64,000 nt of DNA, taken from IMG/VR virus record IMGVR_UViG_3300044464_000108, positions 1 to 64,000 of that record; one strand, written 5' to 3'. Below the pieces are notes generated by a model. That model saw only the letters and a program-made list of their open reading frames with translations. It was not told the origin of the DNA and did no database searches. How positions within the stretch are numbered: position 1 is the stretch's first letter; every line of letters starts with the position of its first letter. Shown here piece by piece: positions 7,139-15,008 of this stretch. Made by a program: the position numbers and the translations under genes. This stretch comes from a virus.

Positions 7139-7488
7139 GCTCAAGTGAATCGAAGAAGCGCTTTCGTCTGAAGATGCAAGCCCTCAAGAAGCCGGGGTTC
7201 TCCGTTGAACTACCCGAATCTGAGACCGCTCGCTTCGGCATTCTGTACGTCAACGGTGCCGGCTCGAAGCTTGGGCTTGCGCTCTGTGAGCATGGGCTTC
7301 GCGAACTAGCGCGTCAGGCTCTTGCGATTGCGGATGCGAGACCATGCGGACATCCGGTGCATCCACCCGGAAAGAACATCGCATTTGTGGATCATTCGAG
7401 CGGGCTTGCATGGTCGGCACAAGTCGCGTGCGTGCATTGCCAGTTCGATACGAAGCACCCGGAGGTCGAGCTCGACGACGCGGGGTAA
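7135..7488 (+). CDS. Hypothetical protein, 117 aa
   Basis: GTG start in a GTGA overlap with the lipoprotein stop, so probably co-translated. It has a basic N-terminus, a helical middle and C-terminal Cys/His (PCGHPVHPP, then VACVHC) that could bind a metal: C-x-H-x3-H ... C-x2-C. No known family. It overlaps the next start (TAATG). Confidence 0.65.
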   Translation: MSSSESKKRFRLKMQALKKPGFSVELPESETARFGILYVNGAGSKLGLALCEHGLRELARQALAIADARPCGHPVHPPGKNIAFVDHSSGLAWSAQVACVHCQFDTKHPEVELDDAG

Positions 7489-7703
7489 TGCCGGAGTTCT
7501 TCCTCGACTTCTATGTGATCTTCAAGAACCCGCGCGACTACCCGAAGCACTTCGTCGTGCGGCAGTTCTGCGGTGTGCTCCCGACAATGAACTTCGCGAT
7601 CGTGCGCACCCTCGAAGAAGCTAGGCGCGTAATCCCAGAAGGGTGGGTCAACATCGGGCGGTTCGAAACTGACGAACCGCAGATCGTCGAAGTTTGGATC
7701 TGA
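7488..7703 (+). CDS. Conserved small phage protein, 71 aa
   Basis: Resembles a short protein family widespread in tailed phages, recognisable by an FFLDFYV..K.PRDYP..FVVR start, an LEEAR helix (here RTLEEARRVIP) and a C-terminal acidic 'P.IVE.W'. Function unknown as far as I know. The ATG overlaps the preceding stop, and the gene ends shortly before a class A promoter. Confidence 0.75.
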   Translation: MPEFFLDFYVIFKNPRDYPKHFVVRQFCGVLPTMNFAIVRTLEEARRVIPEGWVNIGRFETDEPQIVEVWI

Positions 7704-7709
7704 GCGGTG

Positions 7710-7715
7710 TATCTT
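7710..7715 (+). promoter_or_regulatory. Class A -10 (TATCTT), leaderless
   Basis: TATCTT, 7 nt, then the ATG at 7723. No Shine-Dalgarno fits between them. Confidence 0.55.
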
Positions 7716-7722
7716 CCCGGGC

Positions 7723-8013
7723 ATGACTATCGCCCTTGGAAAGACCGTGACTCCGATCACCGAAGTCAACGGGACCGGTGCCGCTGTTCAGGTCGGAACC
7801 ATTCCGGCAGGACGAACGCCTCTCACGCGCGGCGTGTTGATCTGTGCCCTTGCGGCGAACGTCGGCAGCGTTTGGATCGGTGATGCGACGGTGACGACCG
7901 CGAATGGCTTCGAGCTCGTGAAGGGTGCAAGCCGACTCTTCGAAGTCAGCGACCCGGCGCAGCTCTTCGTCGTTGGGGCGGTGGGCGACAAGATTCACGC
8001 TTTGCTGCTGTGA
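7723..8013 (+). CDS. Small beta-rich phage structural protein
   Basis: 96 aa, all-beta. The pattern (TRGVLICALAANVGSVWIGDATVTTANGFELVKG...) matches small phage proteins whose central motif is 'GV.I.a...N...vyvG...vt..nG..L..G'. They are usually annotated as fibre or head-decoration components. It is the first of the fibre-type cluster running to 15671 and has its own leaderless start. Confidence 0.7.
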   Translation: MTIALGKTVTPITEVNGTGAAVQVGTIPAGRTPLTRGVLICALAANVGSVWIGDATVTTANGFELVKGASRLFEVSDPAQLFVVGAVGDKIHALLL

Positions 8014-8019
8014 TAGCGT
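8014..8019 (+). promoter_or_regulatory. Class A extended -10 (TGATAGCGT)
   Basis: TG-A-TAGCGT, overlapping the upstream stop. Transcription from about 8026 leaves a short leader with GAGGAGGA before the ATG at 8047. Confidence 0.5.
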
Positions 8020-8046
8020 TTCGGTCGAATCCGAGGAGGACGACCG

Positions 8047-9624
8047 ATGGCATCCGGACAGAAGCGGGAATTCATCAACAGCCGAGAACGCGCGATCTCG
8101 ACCGACATCAACCGCATGCAAGCGTTCCTCGGAGCGAGTGCGGCAGAGGTGCTCCGGTGGATGTACGACGCGACGGCAACCGAGGATAAAGCCGGCGGCG
8201 ACGGCACCCCCGGGGTTGCTGCAGGGACCCCACTCCGGGGAGTCATCCTAAACGGCATTCGACCCCGACCCGAGATCGGTACGAAGAACCTCTTCATTGA
8301 GCCGGGAGTCGCAATGGTTTGCGATCCCGACGTGCCGGCGAGCTCCGATGACAGCCCCTTCAAGGTCATCATTGATCCGGGGGTGCAAGTCGCTGGCTCT
8401 CTCTTGATGACCGTCGGGGGCGGTGGGGCGACACGAATCGACATCATCGAATGTCAGCGATCCGAAGTCGTGCTCGAGGTCGACAACCGCGATCTCTTCA
8501 ACGTGCAGACCGGTCTCTTCACTCCGACGAGCGTGAACAAGGTGATCGCGTCGCAGCTCGTCTATCGAATTCGCAACGGTGTGGCCGGGGCTGGCTTTCC
8601 CGCGAACGTTGCCGGGTGGATGCCGCTTGCTGTAGCTCGCGTGCCGAACACGGCTCTGACTTGGGACGATTGCGATCTGTGGGACGTGCGCCCTCTTGCG
8701 TCTGACTTCGCAAGCCCTGGTGGGTTTCCTGTCACGCAAGCCGAGCCGCTCACGTCACGCAATTGGACTTACGTCAACATCGTGGGAGCGAACGCGAAGC
8801 TCATCGGGATCGTTGATACGGTTCAAGGCAGCCGACACGCGGGCGGATTGCTCGCTCCGATCGGCTCATTTATTGACTTGTTCGACACGACGAACGTGCA
8901 GTCTCAAGGCCTTGCGCTCGTTTCGCTTACCCCTTGGTACCTGTACTTCATGTTCCCGAAGGGGCTCCCGCGTTGGGCCAAGTACTCAACAGCGGCAAGC
9001 GGGTCGCGCATTCCCTTATCGCCCCGTGGCATTCCGGTTGTGACGCAGGTGCACCCGGTCAATGCGATGCAACCAACGCCCGTTGCAGCTTTCAATCTTC
9101 CGAGCGCTCTCTTCGGAGTCGCGACGTCAGAGCAGACCGGCGTTGTTGCCGCGACGGGGATTGTCGGTGCGGGTGCAATCACCATTAACGACGTCACAAC
9201 TCAAAACGGGGAAGCCGTTTACGACCCGCCATTCCAACACCTGGCACTGATCTCCAACGTGGCAAACGTTGTGACCTTCGATCTCACGCTCGGCACTCAA
9301 GTGCCGACTCATGTCACGAAGATCAGGCTCTTGTTCGCTATCGAATACACGGGTGCGGCAAACCTTGTCGCATCGATCGCCCGAGCCGTAGGGGTGCTCG
9401 ATGCGGCGAACTCATTAATTGTCACGCGCAAGAGCAATGCGATTGTGCATCTCGGGCCGCCGGGGGATCAGTTTGATGCCTTTGAGGTGGACGTGCCGAT
9501 ATGGCAGCAAACGAGCGCGGCAGTCGGAACCACACGAAGGTTCACGGTGACGATCACCGGCACGGGGATCACGGTCGGTGCTTCGTGTTCTGCCACCGTC
9601 GTAGGGTTTAAGACCGGAACATGA
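8047..9624 (+). CDS. Phage structural protein, probable tail-fibre base or minor virion protein
   Basis: 525 aa with a strong GAGGAGGACGACCG ribosome site. The first 50 residues are helical (INSRERAISTDINRMQAFLG), like attachment segments of fibre proteins. The remainder is beta-rich with Gly/Ala turns and no enzymatic motif. It is followed by a chain of small beta-rich proteins with fibre-type domains. The role is inferred from composition and neighbours. Confidence 0.6.
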   Translation: MASGQKREFINSRERAISTDINRMQAFLGASAAEVLRWMYDATATEDKAGGDGTPGVAAGTPLRGVILNGIRPRPEIGTKNLFIEPGVAMVCDPDVPASSDDSPFKVIIDPGVQVAGSLLMTVGGGGATRIDIIECQRSEVVLEVDNRDLFNVQTGLFTPTSVNKVIASQLVYRIRNGVAGAGFPANVAGWMPLAVARVPNTALTWDDCDLWDVRPLASDFASPGGFPVTQAEPLTSRNWTYVNIVGANAKLIGIVDTVQGSRHAGGLLAPIGSFIDLFDTTNVQSQGLALVSLTPWYLYFMFPKGLPRWAKYSTAASGSRIPLSPRGIPVVTQVHPVNAMQPTPVAAFNLPSALFGVATSEQTGVVAATGIVGAGAITINDVTTQNGEAVYDPPFQHLALISNVANVVTFDLTLGTQVPTHVTKIRLLFAIEYTGAANLVASIARAVGVLDAANSLIVTRKSNAIVHLGPPGDQFDAFEVDVPIWQQTSAAVGTTRRFTVTITGTGITVGASCSATVVGFKTGT

Positions 9625-10040
9625 CCCTTATTGGAACGCTCGAAGTTGGTGCCGTCCAAACGTCGTCAGGGCTGAGCGTTTTGCTTCAATCGATCGGAAC
9701 GACTGAAGTTCCGATCCTGCGAATTACGTTCGACGACTTCTTCACGGGCCTCGGTACATCGACGGACTTGATCGCTTCCCAGATCGGAGTCGACCGCGTG
9801 CTTTTCCGACGTGTCGATCAGGGAAGGCAACCGCTCCCTCTTGCGGTTGCGAAGCTCGTCGTCGCGGTGGTCCCCCCGACCACACGGGTTGTGCAGGTCG
9901 GGACAACAACTTCGACCGAAGTACTTCCAAGGGTGCATCTTGCCGACGTACTCGGAGTCGCACGTTCTTGGACGCCGCTCGATTCCCCCCTTCTCAGAAC
10001 GCCGCTACCCCCCGACACGCTGCTAGGCGACACACTCTAA
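9621..10040 (+). CDS. Hypothetical beta-rich protein, 139 aa
   Basis: Starts by ATGA overlap with the preceding structural gene, so probably made in proportion to it. Short alternating hydrophobic strands rich in Val/Thr, Pro-rich C-terminus (LPPDTLLGDTL), no Cys. Probably a virion protein by context; no named family. Confidence 0.65.
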   Translation: MTLIGTLEVGAVQTSSGLSVLLQSIGTTEVPILRITFDDFFTGLGTSTDLIASQIGVDRVLFRRVDQGRQPLPLAVAKLVVAVVPPTTRVVQVGTTTSTEVLPRVHLADVLGVARSWTPLDSPLLRTPLPPDTLLGDTL

Positions 10041-10074
10041 GGGCGAGCTGCTGTTCAGATCGGATCGGGCGTCG

Positions 10075-10080
10075 TAGTCT
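10075..10080 (+). promoter_or_regulatory. Class A -10 (TAGTCT), leaderless
   Basis: TAGTCT, 7 nt, then GTG at 10088. The GTG start was chosen because of this spacing. Confidence 0.55.
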
Positions 10081-10087
10081 CTCGACG

Positions 10088-10432
10088 GTGATCGACCCGT
10101 TCCGTATCCCGATGGGTGCTCAAGCCCCTTACGAGCTGCGCTACGTCCTCTCAAGCTCAAAGGTCGACCTCACGCTCATCACGAGCGCACGCTTCTCCTA
10201 TCGCCGGAATAGCGGCAAGGGAGCGCGGGAAAGCTGGACGGCCGCAACCCAGAACGTAACCCCGCGACGTGTCGAGCTCGTGCACGTCTTCGCGTTGGGC
10301 GATGTGCCAGTCGTCGACGAGATCGTCTTCGAACCGGCGATCCTGTGTGGCGTACTCGGGCCCGGTGAGCTCATCGGACCGACGCGAACTCTCATCGTGT
10401 TCGACCATCCGAACGCGATGCTCGGACTCTGA
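10088..10432 (+). CDS. Phage fibre-region protein, Ig/beta-sandwich-like
   Basis: 114 aa, leaderless GTG start. The pattern (APYELRYVLSSSKVDLTLITSARFSYRR..G...W) resembles small phage proteins whose core is 'L..L.lvtaA.f.vr.p.G....W', linked to baseplate or fibre accessory domains. Upstream in-frame starts exist but lack signals. Confidence 0.65.
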   Translation: MIDPFRIPMGAQAPYELRYVLSSSKVDLTLITSARFSYRRNSGKGARESWTAATQNVTPRRVELVHVFALGDVPVVDEIVFEPAILCGVLGPGELIGPTRTLIVFDHPNAMLGL

Positions 10433-10443
10433 AAGGGAATTCA

Positions 10444-11097
10444 ATGAGCGGGCTTTTTCATTCAGGCAAGGGGGGCGTGCTCGGAGCGGCTCTCCAAGTT
10501 CCGACCGACAACATCAAGGTCGTGCTCGTCGACTTCGCGCAGTGGACGAAAGCGAAGGCGATCACGGGCGCGACGAACGCGACCCCAATCTCGATTACGT
10601 CGACGGGTCATGGGCTTTCGACTGGGGACTTCGTTTCGCAATCTGGGGTCGGCGGAAACACCGCAGCGAACGGTCGATTCCAGGTCACGAACACGGGCGC
10701 GAATACGTACACGCTGCAGGATCCGATCACGGGTGCCAACGTGGCCGGGAACGGCGCGTACACGTCGGGAGGCTTCGGGGTCGGGCTCGTCGCGGGCATC
10801 AACGCGAACTTGAGCGATATCGACGCCGGGGCGCGCGTGGCGACCTCGGGCAACCTCGGCTCAAAGACGACGAGCACACCGGTTGGCGGTGTGTTTGACG
10901 CGGCGGACGTGACCTTCACGGCGGTTGCCGCGGGTGCTGCCTTGCAAGGGATCGTCGGTTACAAGGATTCGGGCGTTGCGGGAACGAGCACCCTCTTGTG
11001 GATCTCCGACTCGGCAACGGGGCTCCCTGTAACTCCAAACGGCGGCGACATCATTGCCCAATGGGACAACGGTGTGAATCGCATCTTCAATCTCTGA
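10444..11097 (+). CDS. Tail-fibre-like protein with FCCH-type domain
   Basis: 217 aa. Residues about 40-105 (GATNATPISITSTGHGLSTGDF, then NTAANGRFQV and GNGAYTSGG) match the repeat often annotated in phage fibres as an FCCH-like or 'HGL.tGD.V' domain, a small beta barrel. The N-terminus (HSGKGGVLGAALQV) may attach to a neighbouring protein. Good ribosome site (AAAGGGA). Confidence 0.7.
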   Translation: MSGLFHSGKGGVLGAALQVPTDNIKVVLVDFAQWTKAKAITGATNATPISITSTGHGLSTGDFVSQSGVGGNTAANGRFQVTNTGANTYTLQDPITGANVAGNGAYTSGGFGVGLVAGINANLSDIDAGARVATSGNLGSKTTSTPVGGVFDAADVTFTAVAAGAALQGIVGYKDSGVAGTSTLLWISDSATGLPVTPNGGDIIAQWDNGVNRIFNL

Positions 11098-11112
11098 TTG
11101 GGAGATCAATCA

Positions 11113-11391
11113 ATGAAACCCGATGAATTGAAAGCATTGCCCCTCGTGAGTCTCGAAGAGATTGCGCATGGGGAACGGCAGCGACGTGACGATGCCATCG
11201 CTTCGATCCTCATGGTGCAAGCCGAGATCGATCGTCGTGTGCATGTGATCGATGTGGATAAGCAACTCGCCTCGATGCATCCCGACAAGAAGGCTCTTCT
11301 CCTCGAAGCCTTGACCAAGCCTTCGACCCAAGTGCTGCAAGTGGAAGGCATCGTCGAATCCCTCGGGATGGGCGAGCTCAATCAGGGTTGA
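11113..11391 (+). CDS. Helical hypothetical protein, 92 aa
   Basis: ATG at 11113 after GGGAGATCAATCA. Almost entirely helical, with a regular heptad-like charge pattern over residues 15-70, so probably oligomeric. Lies between two fibre-type genes and may be a chaperone or trimerisation factor; inferred only from composition and place. Confidence 0.65.
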   Translation: MKPDELKALPLVSLEEIAHGERQRRDDAIASILMVQAEIDRRVHVIDVDKQLASMHPDKKALLLEALTKPSTQVLQVEGIVESLGMGELNQG

Positions 11392-11392
11392 T

Positions 11393-11731
11393 ATGCCGTC
11401 TTATGCCGATCGAGTGAAGGAGACGACGACGACGACCGGTACGGGGACTGTCACCCTTGCCGGTGCGGTGACTGGCTTTCAGTCGTTCACGTCGGCGTTC
11501 TCGACTGGAGAAGAAGTCTCCTACGTAATCGAGGACGGAACGAACTGGGAGATCGGGTCTGGCATCTTCACAACCTCGGGAACAACGCTCTCGCGCGACG
11601 TGGTGCAAGCGAGTTCCAATGCCGGAGCACTCGTCAACTTCGGGGCAGGCTCGAAGAACGTCTTCGTCAGCTTGTCGGCTCTCGACATCTCATCGCGTGG
11701 CCGACTCTCGGCACAGAGGTTTGCTGTATGA
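11393..11731 (+). CDS. Phage tail-fibre domain protein, 112 aa
   Basis: Carries the recognisable phage-fibre motif (ADRVKETTTTTGTGTVTLAG followed by a GF.SF segment) at residues 4-31, with WEIGSGIFTTSGTTLSRDVV further on. These are hallmarks of a beta domain repeated in many long tail fibres. Here it stands alone as a gene. Its stop overlaps the next start. Confidence 0.75.
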   Translation: MPSYADRVKETTTTTGTGTVTLAGAVTGFQSFTSAFSTGEEVSYVIEDGTNWEIGSGIFTTSGTTLSRDVVQASSNAGALVNFGAGSKNVFVSLSALDISSRGRLSAQRFAV

Positions 11732-12141
11732 CGACACCCAATAAAGATCCCATTTGGGCCAAGACTCCCGCGACGACGTACGGCGCGACCATCGCGACGG
11801 CGAACACCGCAAAGGATGGCACGGGTACGGTGGTGCTCATCGCAACCGCGGGTGCCAACGGCGCCATCTTGCGAAAGGTCGTGTGCGAAGCCATCGGCAC
11901 CAACATCGCATCAACCCTTCGGTTGTTCCGGAACAACGGATCAACCAATGCGACGCCAGCAAACAACAGCCTGATCAAGCAAGTCAGTTTGCCAGCGACA
12001 ACCTTGACCGAGGTTGCTGGACAATCCCCGGTTGAGATCGTTCTCAACATGCCAATGGTTGCCGGCGAGCGGCTGTATGCAACCATTGGCACGACCGTCG
12101 CGGCCGGGTGGTCTCTGTCGGTGCATCAAGGGGACTTCTGA
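11728..12141 (+). CDS. Beta-rich virion protein, 137 aa
   Basis: Starts by overlap with the preceding fibre gene. N-terminus KTPATTYGATIATANTAKDGTGTVVLIATAG, then alternating strands and SLSVHQGDF at the end. This looks like the small jelly-roll-like fibre or decoration proteins adjacent to fibre genes. No Cys except one internal. Function by context only. Confidence 0.65.
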   Translation: MTTPNKDPIWAKTPATTYGATIATANTAKDGTGTVVLIATAGANGAILRKVVCEAIGTNIASTLRLFRNNGSTNATPANNSLIKQVSLPATTLTEVAGQSPVEIVLNMPMVAGERLYATIGTTVAAGWSLSVHQGDF

Positions 12142-12142
12142 G

Positions 12143-13168
12143 ATGGGTTGTCGAGTCCTCATATCAACGCCGACAGAGCGGATTCAATACACGGCTCGGA
12201 CCCGTGCCGAAGTCCTTGCGATGCGTATGTGTTGCGCGAACGATCTCGACGTCGGCGAGTTCCTCGCATCGATTGGGTTTTGGTTCCCTGATCAGAACGT
12301 TCGCAAGGTCGACATACGCCTTGGAGGTGGAACGGCCGCTTCGATCTCGGAGACATGGGACAAGCCAATCGACGCGAGGATCTGCAACTTCATCATTCAG
12401 GGTGGGGGTGCAGGTGGGGGAGCTGGAGTTACGACGGCTGCAACCGGGGGTGGGGGTGGCGGTGGATCGAGCGGCGGTATAGCTCGACTCGGATTCAGTG
12501 CCGAGCAAGTGCCCGATGGTCTCGTGTTCAACATCGGACGCGGTGGGGCGGGAGGTGCATCGAGCGGCAACAACGGCAACACCGGCGGCAACACGACCAT
12601 TGTTGAGATGAGTCAGAACGTGACTCTCTTCACGACGTCAAACACGGCTGGTGCGGGTACAGCAGGGTCGGCAGGAGCTGGCGGGAACGCCGGCTCGGCC
12701 GGCGGTGCACCGGCATCAACCGCATGGTCGGTGACAGCATTCTCGAACGAGCGAACGGCAGGGCAGAATGGTGGGGCAGGAGGGGCTACAGGAGCCGGTT
12801 CGAACGGGACAGGCGGCTCCACTCAAACCTTTGCAGGTGGCGGTGGGGGAGCCGGTTATACCGCCGGTACAGCGGCTGCCGGTGGCACGAGTTCGGGCTC
12901 GAGCATTGTTCGGACAAGTGCCGGTGGGGTCGGTTCGAATGCCGGTGCAGGTGGGAACGGGGACAACGGCGACGGCACGCTCCTAAGCGACATGCACCCC
13001 GTGCTTGTTTCTGCCGGTGGGGGTGGGGGTGGAAGTGGTGGCACGACGGGGGGACTCGGGGGCAAGGGTCACTATGGATCGGGGGGCGGTGGTGGGGGAG
13101 CTGGGATCGGATCGGGTGGGGCCGGTGGGGATGGTGGTCCGGGGTTCATTGTGGTCGTGACGTGCTGA
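12143..13168 (+). CDS. Glycine-rich tail-fibre / adhesin protein
   Basis: 341 aa. Residues 1-85 are a normal globular domain (CRVLISTPTERIQYTARTRA...). From about residue 88 (IIQGGGAGGGAG) to the end the protein is 40-60% Gly with Ala, Ser and Asn. This resembles the polyglycine-helix bundles of T-even distal adhesins and Gly-rich phage fibre tips, which bind host surface receptors. Ribosome site CAAGGGGAC. Local codon use is skewed to GGT/GGG. Confidence 0.7.
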   Translation: MGCRVLISTPTERIQYTARTRAEVLAMRMCCANDLDVGEFLASIGFWFPDQNVRKVDIRLGGGTAASISETWDKPIDARICNFIIQGGGAGGGAGVTTAATGGGGGGGSSGGIARLGFSAEQVPDGLVFNIGRGGAGGASSGNNGNTGGNTTIVEMSQNVTLFTTSNTAGAGTAGSAGAGGNAGSAGGAPASTAWSVTAFSNERTAGQNGGAGGATGAGSNGTGGSTQTFAGGGGGAGYTAGTAAAGGTSSGSSIVRTSAGGVGSNAGAGGNGDNGDGTLLSDMHPVLVSAGGGGGGSGGTTGGLGGKGHYGSGGGGGGAGIGSGGAGGDGGPGFIVVVTC

Positions 13169-13169
13169 C

Positions 13170-13868
13170 ATGTTCGGTTTCAATCCGATCTCGACAACGC
13201 CGCTCGATACCCTTCCGACCGGAGCTACCCAAACTCTGTCGGTGACAGGGATTCAAAGCGGCGAACAGAGCGGCTCGCCACAACTCAATCTTCGCATTAC
13301 GCCGGTCGGTGTGCCTTCGAGTGAGAACGAAGGCAAAGGACAGATCAATCTCAAGATCTTCCCGATTGGGCTTCCCTCAAGTGAGAACGAAGGCAGAGTG
13401 AACCTCGTTCTGAACCTCGTTCTCATTGGCGTGCGGAGCTCGGAGATTCAAGGGCGTCCGACCTTGCTTCCTCAGCCGGTGACCGTGCAATTTACCGGCA
13501 TCCGTTCGAGTGAAGTGCATGGGACCCCGAAGCTCTCTCTTGCGTTGCAAGTTGCAGGCGTGCGGTCGAGCGAGCGCCTCGGGTTACCGAAGCTGACAAT
13601 CGCTGTTCTTCCGACTGGGATCCGGAGCTCTGAAAGCTTCGGCCAACCCCTCGTCAAGATCGGACAGACACTTCACGTATTCGGCGTGCCGAGCTCCGAG
13701 AGTTTGGGCAAGGGAAGTGTTGCGCGAGCTGTACGGATCCCGATCACGGTGACGGGACAACTCTTCGAGCCGGGGAGCTTCATCGGAGTCTTGATCGAGC
13801 CGGGGAGTTCCGAGTCCGGTACGTTGCACGAGGGGACGGCGTTCGCCGGCAAGCTCGAAGACTCGTGA
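13170..13868 (+). CDS. Tandem-repeat fibre protein (SSE repeats)
   Basis: 232 aa made largely of about eight repeats of 20-24 residues with the pattern hhGh-(R/P)-SSE--G-P-L. SSE recurs at VPSSENEG, LPSSENEG, VRSSEIQG, IRSSEVHG, VRSSERLG, IRSSESFG, VPSSESLG and PGSSESG. The design suggests a beta-solenoid or stacked-strand shaft. Related 'GI.S.E.FG.P' repeats occur in phage tail proteins. Follows the Gly-rich adhesin with only 1 nt between stop and start. Confidence 0.7.
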   Translation: MFGFNPISTTPLDTLPTGATQTLSVTGIQSGEQSGSPQLNLRITPVGVPSSENEGKGQINLKIFPIGLPSSENEGRVNLVLNLVLIGVRSSEIQGRPTLLPQPVTVQFTGIRSSEVHGTPKLSLALQVAGVRSSERLGLPKLTIAVLPTGIRSSESFGQPLVKIGQTLHVFGVPSSESLGKGSVARAVRIPITVTGQLFEPGSFIGVLIEPGSSESGTLHEGTAFAGKLEDS

Positions 13869-13874
13869 TAACGT
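13869..13874 (+). promoter_or_regulatory. Class A extended -10 (TGATAACGT), leaderless
   Basis: TG-A-TAACGT, 6 nt, then the ATG at 13881. The motif overlaps the end of the upstream gene. Confidence 0.6.
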
Positions 13875-13880
13875 CCGGGC

Positions 13881-14669
13881 ATGCGATTCGGCTATCTACC
13901 CGACCCTTTTGATGCTCGCGACCGACTTCTTCGACGTGACTTGCTCGGCGTGCCGGCCGAGATGCCGCCTCCCGAGGCGTCCCTAAACAGCTTCCTCCCG
14001 CCGATCTTGGATCAGCAGAATGAAGACTGTACGGCTCACGCGACGTGGTACGCGCTGCACATCGCGGCTTCGAAAGCAGGCATCGAGCTCGAGCAGGTCT
14101 CGCGGCTGTTCCTCTACTGGAACGCGCGGAACTACCACAACGGGACGAACTTCGACGGCGGGACGTACATCCGAGCGGTCTTCAAGGCGCTCGGCAAGCT
14201 CGGCTTTTGCGATGAGGATTGGTGGCCGTACGGCGGTGAAGAGCTCGTGAACGAGCGACCCGAGATGGTTGCTTACGAGATGGCGATCGATCAGGTGATC
14301 GGGCTCGAGTACTACCGAATCGATTCAACCGGAGCGCAGCGCGTACTCGATGTGATGAACGCGATTCACCACGGGCACGCGGTGGTCTTCGGGATTCTCG
14401 TCGACAAGGGTTTCGTGCATGCAGAGCACGACCTTGAAGAACCGGTCTCGGAAGCCAACGCAACCGGCGGGCATGCGCTCACGATCACGGCGTATGACGA
14501 GAACGGGTTTTACGGGCCAAACTCGTGGGGCCCGGCGTGGAATGGGAACGGCTTCTATCGGATGTCGAAGCACTTCCTCGCGTCGGAAGCTCCGACCGAT
14601 CTGTGGGTTGTCGTCGCGGCTCCGCAATTCAGTGATGATCGACAGACGACCCCAAGAGGTGACCAGTGA
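13881..14669 (+). CDS. Papain-like (C1A family) cysteine peptidase
   Basis: 262 aa. The expected catalytic set is present in order: Gln (DQQNEDC, residues 45/46) for the oxyanion hole, nucleophile Cys50, His198 in GGHAL, and Asn214 in NSWG. The spacing is that of a mature papain domain with no propeptide, and there is no signal peptide. The Ser usually before the Cys is Asp here. Such enzymes are unusual in phage genomes. It could process virion proteins, act on host proteins, or aid entry. It has a leaderless promoter and is coupled to the lipoprotein gene that follows. Confidence 0.85.
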   Translation: MRFGYLPDPFDARDRLLRRDLLGVPAEMPPPEASLNSFLPPILDQQNEDCTAHATWYALHIAASKAGIELEQVSRLFLYWNARNYHNGTNFDGGTYIRAVFKALGKLGFCDEDWWPYGGEELVNERPEMVAYEMAIDQVIGLEYYRIDSTGAQRVLDVMNAIHHGHAVVFGILVDKGFVHAEHDLEEPVSEANATGGHALTITAYDENGFYGPNSWGPAWNGNGFYRMSKHFLASEAPTDLWVVVAAPQFSDDRQTTPRGDQ

Positions 14670-14998
14670 AAGCGATCGTTTTGATTGGGTTGCTCACGGT
14701 GTGCGGGTGCCGGATTCAATGCGCGAACGAACCCCCGGGCAAGGTCGGGTCCGGCGCATGTCCTAGCTCGAGCTCGGACCCCATCCGACCGACACCCATC
14801 CCGCCAACACCGGAGCAATGCGGCGCGGCTTGCCATCGTTACGAAGAGCTCGGGTGCGTGCCGGAGAGCCTCGGGAGCCCGAAGGGTTTATCGTGCCGGG
14901 AGGTTTGCGCGAAAGCGTCAGCCGAAGGGATCGACATCACAAGCAACGGTTGCGTCGCAACCGCGAAGAGCTGCGCAGACGCGCGAAAGTGCAGGTAG
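14666..14998 (+). CDS. Small Cys-rich lipoprotein
   Basis: 110 aa, GTG start overlapping the peptidase stop, with AAGAGGTGA upstream. Residues 1-15 look like a lipoprotein signal (VLIGLLTVCGC; either Cys could be the lipidation site). A Ser/Pro-rich linker leads to a domain with paired Cys (EQCGAACHRYEELGC, LSCREVC, NGCVATAKSC). The arrangement is compatible with a disulfide-bonded outer-membrane lipoprotein. An o-spanin role is conceivable, but it is 33 kb from the endolysin. Confidence 0.65.
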   Translation: MKAIVLIGLLTVCGCRIQCANEPPGKVGSGACPSSSSDPIRPTPIPPTPEQCGAACHRYEELGCVPESLGSPKGLSCREVCAKASAEGIDITSNGCVATAKSCADARKCR

Positions 14999-15008
14999 GA
15001 GAAACCCC

